Part shown: positions 47,728 through 54,497 of the stretch, in pieces | Numbering within the stretch: position 1 is the first letter of the stretch | Layout: each line of letters begins with the position of its first letter | Assembly: GCA_030428785.1 (NCBI GenBank) | Contig: JAUIEF010000014.1 | Span: forward strand, 1-54,497 | Direction: 5' to 3' | DNA length: 54,497 nt | From: a bacterium | GTDB taxonomy: Bacteria; Planctomycetota; B15-G4 | Translations under genes and position numbers: made by a program | The notes under the pieces: model-generated | Seen by the model: the letters and a program-made list of their open reading frames with translations, nothing else | Told to the model about the DNA's origin: nothing | Database searches by the model: none

Positions 47728-50236
47728 GCCGACCGTCGAGATGAACTCCCTTCCCGGGAGCGCGCGTGGAGTCTATCGGTTGCCGGCGCCCGGACCTCAT
47801 GGCGCTCCGCGGCGCGGGGCTCCGGGCGCGATCGCGCTGCTGCTGGGCGCGCTCGTGCTGCTCGCGGGCTCCGCGCGGCCGCAGGACGGCGCCGACGAGG
47901 AGTTCCTCCGTCCGCCGCGCCCCGCGCCGTCCGCCGACGAGGTCCGTCGCGGGCGCCGGGCCCTCGCGCACGTCTCCGTGCGCGACACGGCGGCGCGCTA
48001 CCGCCGCGCCGAGCCGCTGACCTTCGGCGTCCCGCTCCGCTCGGGCCAGGTCGCGGACGCGTCGACGCTCCGCCTCTGGGACGCGGAGTCGCTCCGGCCG
48101 CTTCCGAGCCAGGTGCGTGCGCTGTCCCGCTGGCCGGACGGCTCGGCGCGCTGGGTGCTCGTGGACACGGTCGTCGAGCTCCAGGCGCGCGAGACGCGCC
48201 CGCTCGCGCTGGGCTTCGCCGACGACGTGCCGGCCGTCGACGACCCGTGGCGCGTGCAGCGCCGCGAGGACGGCGGGCTGCTGCTCGACGACGGCGCGAC
48301 GGTCTGGACGCTCTTCGAGCCGGGCGAGGACGGCGGCCGCGTGCTCGGCATCGACGCGCGGCTCGTCGACGTCTTCGGTCACGAGTACCGCGCGGAGGTC
48401 GACCCCGGCTCGCTCACCTGGGTCGAGCGCGGCCCGCTGCGCGCCGTCGCGCGCTTCCGCGGCGCGCACCGCTCGGTCGACGGCGAGGGCCTCGGCCTCC
48501 CGTTCCACACCTTCACCGTGCACGTGCACGTCCGCGCGGGCCTCGGGCAGGCGCGCGTCGACTGGACCGTCGAGAACACCGCGCTCGCGCAGCCGACGGG
48601 GCCGCTCGCGTTCGACTCCTACGTGCTCTCGCTGCACCCGGAGGGCGAGGTCACGGGCGTGGAGCTCGGCGTGCGCTCGCTCGAGCACGACGGCGGGTTC
48701 GCGCTCGAGCAGGAGGGGCCGGCCGGCACGCGCATGACGCTCGAGGGCGAGCCCGTGTACGGCGCGCGCTCGGAGGACCTCTGGGCCGGGCTGCTCACGG
48801 ACGGCGACGGCTGGTTCGCGCGCATGGTCGACAGCGCGGAGAACCACCCGTCGCGGCTGGCGCACGACGCGGGCGGACCGCTGCGCCTCGAGGTGCTGCC
48901 CGCGGGCATGGGCGAGACGTTCTGGCTCGACGACGCGACGCGCAAGACGTTCCGCATCGACGTCGTGCGCGAGGCGGGCGGCGCGACGGGACGCGCACGC
49001 ATGACGGAGGCGATCCGCCCGGCGCACGTCGCGCTCGTGCCGCTCGAGGTGCTCGCCACGGAGGCCTGGGGCGACGCGGGCCGCTTCTACGTGCCACGCC
49101 CGCTCGACCTCAAGAAGCCGTCGGCGCCGCCGCGCGACCCGCCCACCGGCTGGGCGCACTGGGGCGAGGCGCTCGGCACGAACACGCACCAGTCCGGCTC
49201 GCCGCGCAACCAGCTCTCGGTCTTCCTCGAGGCCATGCAGTCGGGGCGCGCCGACCTCCACCGCTGGAACGTCGCCCGCGCGCGCCACGCGATGGACCTG
49301 CGCCCGTACCACCTCGAGGGCTTCGACGCGGACCGCATGCCGTGGGCGAACCTCTACGAGGGCACGCCCCACTCGAACAACAGCACCGAGCACAGCCTCG
49401 GCCGCAAGGGCATGCACAACCGCCACACCGAGTGGAAGGAGGAGATCCCGCGCGGCGGCCACGGCTACAACGGCTTCGACCCGGAGCACATGTCGCTCGA
49501 CGACGTCTACGAGTACTACCTGCTCACGGGCGACTGGCTGGCGCTCGACGCGCTGCGCTCGGCGGGCGAGGCCGTGCTCACGTGGAAGGAGATCGTCGAG
49601 CACTCGATCCACAGCTCGCGCACGTTCGGCTGGACGCTGCGCGCGCTCGTGCAGGTGCACCGCGCGACGGGCGACCCGCGCTACCTCGACGCGGCGCGCG
49701 CGTACGTCGCGGCGGCGGACGAGCAGCGCGGCACGGGCGACGTGAAGTACCTGCGTCGCATGAAGCCCGACAGGCGTCACCTCGCCGACGAGCACTACGA
49801 CGCACCCTTCATGGTGGCCGTCGCGCTCCACGGCCTCGCGGCGTACTGGCACGAGACGCGCGACCCGATCGTGCCGCCCATGGTCGCCGACCTCGTGTCC
49901 TTCGAGATGTCGGCGTACCGCGAGGGCGGGTTCATGCCGGACATGCCCACCGACCGCGTCATGACGGACGGCGCGCCGAGCTCGCCGCTGGGCGTCTCCG
50001 AGTGGATCCCGGGCGCCGTCGCGGCGGCCGCCTTCGTCACGGGTGACCACGACCCCGTCGACCGGCTGCTGCCGTACTACGGACTGCTGCGTCACCACAG
50101 CTCGGACCCGATCGCCTTCGGCGCCTCCGGCTGGCACTGGTGGCAGCCCTACCTCGCGTCCCTCCAGCAGCGCCACGGGGACGCGGCGATCGTCGACCCC
50201 GAGGGCTTCCTGGCGCGGCGCGAGCGCAGGCGCTGA
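47726..50236 (+). CDS. secreted PcRGLX/YetA-like protein (exo-rhamnogalacturonan-lyase-like)
   Basis: This 836-residue protein has an export signal (AIALLLGALVLLAGSARPQ) after a basic stretch. The N-terminal block LTFGVPLRSGQVADASTLRL ... SRWPDGSARWVLVDTVV matches the RIFT-barrel start of PcRGLX/YetA-like proteins. A central beta domain and a C-terminal alpha-helical toroid (EHSLGRKGMHNRHTEWKEE, DVYEYYLLTGDWLALDALR) follow. The family includes a fungal exo-rhamnogalacturonan lyase; activity here is inferred. I chose the ATG at 47726 because GGAGGT lies at 47710-47715; the ATG at 47741 is an alternative. Its start codon overlaps that of the GH2 gene. Confidence 0.75.
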   Translation: MPTVEMNSLPGSARGVYRLPAPGPHGAPRRGAPGAIALLLGALVLLAGSARPQDGADEEFLRPPRPAPSADEVRRGRRALAHVSVRDTAARYRRAEPLTFGVPLRSGQVADASTLRLWDAESLRPLPSQVRALSRWPDGSARWVLVDTVVELQARETRPLALGFADDVPAVDDPWRVQRREDGGLLLDDGATVWTLFEPGEDGGRVLGIDARLVDVFGHEYRAEVDPGSLTWVERGPLRAVARFRGAHRSVDGEGLGLPFHTFTVHVHVRAGLGQARVDWTVENTALAQPTGPLAFDSYVLSLHPEGEVTGVELGVRSLEHDGGFALEQEGPAGTRMTLEGEPVYGARSEDLWAGLLTDGDGWFARMVDSAENHPSRLAHDAGGPLRLEVLPAGMGETFWLDDATRKTFRIDVVREAGGATGRARMTEAIRPAHVALVPLEVLATEAWGDAGRFYVPRPLDLKKPSAPPRDPPTGWAHWGEALGTNTHQSGSPRNQLSVFLEAMQSGRADLHRWNVARARHAMDLRPYHLEGFDADRMPWANLYEGTPHSNNSTEHSLGRKGMHNRHTEWKEEIPRGGHGYNGFDPEHMSLDDVYEYYLLTGDWLALDALRSAGEAVLTWKEIVEHSIHSSRTFGWTLRALVQVHRATGDPRYLDAARAYVAAADEQRGTGDVKYLRRMKPDRRHLADEHYDAPFMVAVALHGLAAYWHETRDPIVPPMVADLVSFEMSAYREGGFMPDMPTDRVMTDGAPSSPLGVSEWIPGAVAAAAFVTGDHDPVDRLLPYYGLLRHHSSDPIAFGASGWHWWQPYLASLQQRHGDAAIVDPEGFLARRERRR

Positions 50237-50296
50237 CCCCCGCGCGGGCTGCCCCCTGGAGCGCGTCCGACCCCGACTGCTAACCTGCCCCCACTC

Positions 50297-51133
50297 ATGA
50301 AGAAGATCTTCATCGGCTGCGGTGTGCTGGCCCTGATCGTGCTGGGCTTCCTCGGGTACTTCGCGTACCAGTTCGTGCCCATGATCCAGGAGGCCATCGC
50401 GGCCTTCGAGGAGCTCGGCACGGAGCTCATCGCGCTCGAGGAGGAGTTCCCGTTCGACCCCGCCGAGGTCGACCAGCTCGACCGCGACCGCTTCGCGGCG
50501 GCGCTCGACCTGCGCCGGACGTTCGCCGACCGGCTCGAGCGCTCGGTCTCCGACTTCGAGGAGTACGGCCGCACGGTCGACGAGGAGGAGACGGGCATCT
50601 TCGACATCGCCGACGTCATGGGCGGCGCGGCGCAGCAGTTCCTGCCGGTGCTCCGGGAGATCCCGGCGCGGCTGCGCGAGGAGCAGATGGCGCCGTCGGA
50701 GCTCGCGTGGTCCACGCGGGTGCTCTGGGCCGAGCTGCGGAACATCGAGAACGGCACGCGCGGCGACGAGTTCGAGATGTTCGAGGGCCGCTTCGACGGG
50801 TTCCGCGGCGCCTACGACGTGCTGCGGAACCGCGACGACAACGACGAGCTGCCCGAGCTCGACGAGCTCATCGGCTCCTTCGACGCGCACGTGCTGGACG
50901 CCGCGTCGGAGGTGCTCCTCGCCGATCCGCAGCGCGTCGCCGACGGCTTCTCGGAGCCCGAGATCGAGGTGATCTACCTCTCCTACTCGCCCGACGAGTT
51001 CCGGCGCGAGCTCGCCGGCGAGGGCGGCGACGGTGACGGCAACTGGCGCGTCAAGGTGAACGGCCGGACCGTCGTGGGCGGCGAGCAGGGCGACGCGGAC
51101 ACGGAGGACGGCGCGCCGCCCTCCGACGGATGA
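50297..51133 (+). CDS. membrane-anchored helical protein of unknown function
   Basis: This 278-residue protein has an N-terminal membrane helix (IFIGCGVLALIVLGFLGYFAYQFV) and a long, very acidic, helix-rich external part (VPMIQEAIAAFEELGTELIALEEEF). It has no recognised domain. The C-terminus is Gly/Asp-rich and probably unstructured. It overlaps the ATPase gene by four bases (ATGA), so the two are co-translated. It might be a periplasmic or envelope factor of that system, or an unrelated packing neighbour. Confidence 0.68.
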   Translation: MKKIFIGCGVLALIVLGFLGYFAYQFVPMIQEAIAAFEELGTELIALEEEFPFDPAEVDQLDRDRFAAALDLRRTFADRLERSVSDFEEYGRTVDEEETGIFDIADVMGGAAQQFLPVLREIPARLREEQMAPSELAWSTRVLWAELRNIENGTRGDEFEMFEGRFDGFRGAYDVLRNRDDNDELPELDELIGSFDAHVLDAASEVLLADPQRVADGFSEPEIEVIYLSYSPDEFRRELAGEGGDGDGNWRVKVNGRTVVGGEQGDADTEDGAPPSDG

Positions 51134-53450
51134 CCCGCACGCGGGTGATCCCCGTCCGGGGCATGACCTGCTCCGGCTGCGCGGCGACCGTCGAGCGCGC
51201 GCTCGGCAAGGTGTCCGGCGTGGACCGCGCGTCCGTGAGCTTCGCGACGCGCTCGGCAACCGTCGACGGCGAGGTCGACGAGCCCGCGCTGCTCGCGGCG
51301 ATCGCGGCCTCCGGCTACGAGGGCCTGCCGTCGATCGACTCGGCGGTGGACGCGCTGCTCGACGAGGCGGAGGGCCGGCCCGCGCGCGACCACGCGATCG
51401 CGGCGGCGGTCGGCGCCGTCGTGACGCTCGTGACGAACGGGCCGCTGCCGTGGCTCGCGGGGCTCGTCGCGCTCGGGACGCTGGCCGGGCCGGGGCGCGG
51501 GCTCTTCGCGCAGGCGTGGCGGCTCGCGAAGGCGCGGCACGCGGCCATGGACACGCTCGTGGCGCTCGGAGCGGGCAGCGCGTGGCTGCACGCGGCGTGG
51601 TCGTGGGCGCGCGGCGGGCCGGTCATGTTCGGGGCCCCCGCGATGATCACGGCCTTCGTGCTCGTCGGTCGCGCGCTCGAGGAGTCGGCGCGGCGGCGGT
51701 CGGCCGCGGCGCTGCGCGAGCTCGCCGGCCTCGCGCCGCGCACGGCGCGCGTGCTGCGGGACGGCGCGGAGCAGGAGGTCGACGCGGACGCCGTGCAGGT
51801 CGGCGACCTCTGCCTGGTCGGCGACGGGGAGGCGGCGCCCGCGGACGGCGAGGTCGTCGAGGGCTCGTCGGGCTTCGACGAGTCGCTGCTCACGGGCGAG
51901 TCGCTGCCGGTGTGGCGGCGCCCGGGTGACCGCGTGATCGGCGGCACGACGAACGCGGGCGGGCAGCTCGTGACGATCCGCGCGACGGCGGTCGGCGGCG
52001 AGACGACGCTCGCGGAGCTCGTGCGGCTCGTGGGCGCGGCGCAGTCGAGCAAGCCGCCGGTGCAGCGGCTCGCGGACCGCGTGTCCGCGGTGTTCGTGCC
52101 GTGCGTGCTCGCGGTCGCGCTGCTCGCGTGGGTCTTCGGGGGCGGCGGGCTCGCGGCGGTCGCGGTGCTCGTCGTCGCGTGCCCGTGCGCGTTGGGCCTC
52201 GCGACGCCGACGGCGCGTTTACCGCGGCAGTGGCGGTACTCATCATCGCCTGCCCGTGCGCCCTGGGTCTCGCGACACCGCTCGGGATCATGGTCGGTAC
52301 CGGCCGCGCCGCCCAGCTCGGCGTCCTCGTGCGCGACGCGGGCGCGCTCGAGGCGGCGGGGCGGCTGGACGTCCTCGTGTTCGACAAGACGGGCACGCTC
52401 ACGGCGGGGCAGCCCGTGGTGGAGGACCTCGCGCTCGTGGGGGACCGAGCGGGCGACGCCCACCGCTCGGACGACGACGGCGGAGTCCCGGCGGACGCGC
52501 CCGGCGCCACCCCGTCACGCGGCGACGCCACCGCGCGACTCCCGGCGCCGCGCACATCGCCCGCGCTCGCCGATGCCCTCGCCGCGGCGGTCGCCGTCGA
52601 GGCGGCGACGGGCCACCCCCTCGCGAAGGCCCTGCGCGGCGAGGCGGAGCGGCGGGGCGTCGTCGCGGCGGAGGTCGAGCGCGGCTCGCTGTCCGCGGCG
52701 GTGGGCGGCGTGACCGGGACGCTGGCGGACGGCCGCCGCGTCGTCGTGGGCTCGCGCGCGTTCCTCGAGGCGCGCGACGTCGACGTGTCACCCGCGGCGG
52801 AGGCCGGCGAGCGCTTCGCGAAGCGCGGGTGGACGCTCGCGCACGTCGCGATCGACGGCGCGGTCGTGCTCGTGCTCGGCATCGGCGACCAGATCCGTCC
52901 GACGAGCACGCGCGCGGTGCGCATCCTCACGCAGCTCGGCATCCGGCCGGTCGTGTCGACGGGCGACCACGAGGCGAGCGCGCGCGCGGTGGCGACGCTC
53001 GCGGGCATCGACGAGGTCCACGCGGGCGAGTCCGCGGAGGGCAAGGCCGCGCGCGTGCGCGACCTGCGGGCGGGCGGTCACGTCGTCGGCATGGTCGGCG
53101 ACGGCACGAACGACGCCCCCGCGCTCGCGGCGGCGGACGCGGGCTTCGCGGTGGGCAGCGCCACGGACCTGGCGCGCGCGGCGGCGCCGCTGGTCCTCGT
53201 GAGCGGCGACCTCGCCCGCGCGACGGTGGCCGTCGAGCTCGCCCGTGCGACGCTCCGCGTCATCCGCCAGAACCTGGGGCTCGCCTTCGCCTACAACGTC
53301 GTCGCGATCCCGCTCGCCTTCACGGGCAGCGTCACCCCCCCCTTCGCCGCCGCCGCGATGGCGAGCAGCAGCCTCCTCGTGGTGACCAACGCCCTCCGCC
53401 TCCGAACCTTCCGAAGCCGCCTCGACACCGCCTTCGGCAAGGAGAGCTGA
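51130..53450 (+). pseudogene. heavy-metal (Cu+/Ag+-type) P1B-ATPase, split by a frameshift at a doubled CPC segment
   Basis: The N-terminal part (51130 to about 52215) has an HMA domain (GMTCSGCAA; Cys14, Cys17), membrane helices, the actuator motif LLTGES and a CPC helix [18 protein letters not shown]. The C-terminal part (from about 52216 to 53450, shifted frame) starts again before a second CPC helix ([18 protein letters not shown]) and has [19 protein letters not shown] and [12 protein letters not shown]. Each half is normal, so all ATPase motifs exist, but not in one frame. The first frame reads on to a stop at 52713 in nonsense. As written no full pump is made. A recombinant gene, an assembly error or a programmed shift are the options. 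Confidence 0.8.
52153..52286 (+). repeat. two diverged copies of the CPC-helix coding segment
   Basis: Copy 1 is 52153-52215, copy 2 is 52224-52286. They match at 49 of 63 bases by eye and are offset by 71 bases, which is not a multiple of three, so the frame changes between them. Many differences are at third codon positions, as between two related genes rather than a fresh duplication. Confidence 0.75.
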
Positions 53451-53463
53451 CCCTCGTCCAGGT

Positions 53464-54006
53464 TCACGGCTTGCTGAGATCGAGGCTCACGTCGAGCTGC
53501 GCCTCAGAGCTCACGGTCCCCCATGTCTCGCCCTCGGAAGGTGAAACCGAAAGCACGTACGTCGGGATCGTCGGGCCGGGTCCGATGAGCTTGTTCAAGA
53601 CGTCGGGGTCGGTCTCCCCGAGCAGTTCAGCGGCCATCGCGTGAGCAAGGCCGGGGGTGAACGGCCCGACTTGAACCGCGACGGCATCGCCGGTCGCGAT
53701 CCCGACGGTCTCGATCTGATGAGCCTGCTCCATGAGGACTTGGCCGAGGTCGCACGTGACCGCGAGGGTCACGACCTTCGACGGCTCGCCATCCGGGCTG
53801 TACACCAATCCGCTCCCCCCGACGACTCCACGCAGTGAGATCGAGGAGATCGTCTCCGAGAACGGGACCATGAAGGCCTCCTGCGGGGCGATCTCGGCGG
53901 GCCGAAGAGGAGCGGGCTCCATGCCGACGTCGTCCTGGGACACCCACACGAGAAGTCCAGAGAGCAACATGCCTCCGGCTGAGACGATGAAGCGATTCAA
54001 CATCAC
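53464..54006 (-). CDS. hypothetical secreted or membrane-anchored protein
   Basis: This 180-residue protein begins with two Met codons and a hydrophobic helix (RFIVSAGGMLLSGLLVWV), probably a signal anchor. The mature part has no recognised motif; it looks beta-rich (TYVLSVSPSEGETWGTVSS) and has an Asp- and Leu-rich end (AQLDVSLDLSKP). A good ribosome site (GGGAGAG) precedes it. Its base composition is visibly lower in GC than the ATPase gene 13 bases away and shares this with the next gene, so both may have been gained together. Confidence 0.68.
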   Translation of the reverse strand: MMLNRFIVSAGGMLLSGLLVWVSQDDVGMEPAPLRPAEIAPQEAFMVPFSETISSISLRGVVGGSGLVYSPDGEPSKVVTLAVTCDLGQVLMEQAHQIETVGIATGDAVAVQVGPFTPGLAHAMAAELLGETDPDVLNKLIGPGPTIPTYVLSVSPSEGETWGTVSSEAQLDVSLDLSKP

Positions 54007-54043
54007 TCTCCCTTCGCTGATTGATGGTTACGTGTTCTAGAAA

Positions 54044-54418
54044 TCAGGAGTAGCTGCGGCACGCCATGCAGATGTCCGAACACTCGTCGACTTCTCCCCA
54101 GGTCAGCGGCTCGCACGGCACGGCGATCGCGGCGCACCCGCCGGACATCTCCCCGGCGGGGTAGTCGGGAATGTTGTTCGGCACGTAGTTGAATCCGCAG
54201 CTGGCCCCGGTCATGCCGCCGCCGCCGCTTCCGATGCACACCGTGACGAGCGAAGTCGTCATCGAGAGGTTCGTCACGGTCACGGTGATCGTCTTCCCGG
54301 CGCAGTTGTTGACGTCGCACCCGTGACCCTTGCCAGGAGAGCATGGCCCCACGTCGGAGGCGCCAGCCGAAGGCATCACACTCAACAACACGCAGAACAG
54401 CACCACGAGCTTGCGCAT
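54044..54418 (-). CDS. small secreted cysteine-rich protein
   Basis: This 124-residue protein has a signal peptide (LVVLFCVLLSVMPSAGA, cleavage ~20) and a mature part of about 104 residues with ten Cys (26, 34, 39, 61, 74, 95, 102, 113, 117, 120), an even number that suits five disulfides or a metal site. The last motif CSDICMAC is like a zinc or redox knot. A strong AGAAGGGATG-type start region precedes it. No family was recognised. It lies 37 bases upstream of the gene at 53464-54006 and is probably co-transcribed with it. Confidence 0.7.
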   Translation of the reverse strand: MRKLVVLFCVLLSVMPSAGASDVGPCSPGKGHGCDVNNCAGKTITVTVTNLSMTTSLVTVCIGSGGGGMTGASCGFNYVPNNIPDYPAGEMSGGCAAIAVPCEPLTWGEVDECSDICMACRSYS

Positions 54419-54497
54419 CCCTTCTCCCTTTCTGCATTGGCGTCATTCGCTCACAGGCCCACGCTCGATCGAGCAGGACGCTTGTCTTTGTTCAAGA
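54419..54497. other. non-coding right edge of the window
   Basis: This 79-base stretch is the leader of the cysteine-rich gene. It is less GC-rich than the rest. Nothing but the start region of that gene was seen. Confidence 0.5.

Noticed and set aside
44099..51259. A 2386-residue open frame on the minus strand across the GH2, YetA-like and 278-residue protein genes
   Set aside because: Its right half is antisense to well-supported genes, has no domain, and is Arg/Ala/Asp-rich as expected when strongly GC3-biased genes are read on the other strand.
51130..53450. Programmed frameshift as the sole explanation of the split ATPase
   Set aside because: The doubled, diverged CPC segment is not explained by a shift site, and no clear slippery heptamer was seen at the junction.

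Overview
The window is GC-rich, densely coded DNA from a Gram-negative, aerobic, heterotrophic bacterium. LptF/LptG permeases, an outer-membrane porin and several lipoproteins show a double membrane. BoxB, an O2-dependent epoxidase, shows aerobic life. MqnB and MqnD show menaquinone synthesis by the futalosine route. A Hanks-type kinase, secreted polysaccharide-degrading enzymes, sulfatase-fold hydrolases, and a subtilase with a C-terminal module that I associate with the deep Planctomycetota lineage around strains Poly30 and Pla163 together suggest Planctomycetota. That placement comes from gene content and memory, not from a phylogeny. No rRNA, tRNA, CRISPR array, transposase or integrase was seen.

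Layout. 1-2052: the end of a TMTC-like multi-membrane protein and a convergent lipoprotein gene. 2143-10439: a tightly overlapping glycan operon with a GT2, three GT4 enzymes, a WecA/MraY-type initiating transferase, a UGM-like flavoprotein, and a membrane protein with an HTH-like N-terminus. 10619-14369: a candidate Fur-controlled set of a porin, a self-contained FMN-binding/ApbE flavinylation protein and a 4-TM protein. 14366-19560: a benzoyl-CoA epoxidation cluster (boxC, boxB, divergent boxR) followed on the same strand by a degenerate kinase-receiver protein. 19642-23464: subtilase, YheT-type hydrolase and methyltransferase. 23523-25671: mqnD, mqnB and an unknown membrane-anchored protein. 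25817-31045: EF-G, then convergently rho followed by a Ser/Thr kinase gene.

31353-33772: a TPR-like lipoprotein and the two subunits of a 3-oxoacid CoA-transferase. 33884-34135: ribosomal protein L28. 34336-40927: a seven-gene leftward housekeeping run (purA, uppS, cdsA, phoH, ybeY, lptF, lptG), most junctions overlapping by four bases. 41030-44025: a lipoprotein and a large sulfatase-fold hydrolase. 44173-50236: a divergent GH2 and rhamnogalacturonan-lyase-like pair whose start codons share one CATG. 50297-53450: an unknown membrane-anchored protein and a heavy-metal P-type ATPase broken by a frameshift at a doubled CPC segment. 53464-54418: two small secreted proteins of lower GC, one rich in cysteine.

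The points most worth a second look are the ATPase junction, the flavin/porin/4-TM module with its tandem operator-like sites, the membrane-tethered HTH protein in the glycan operon, the kinase-receiver downstream of boxB, and the cysteine-rich secreted protein at the right end. Most long open frames on the opposite strand of real genes are artefacts of codon bias and were left out.
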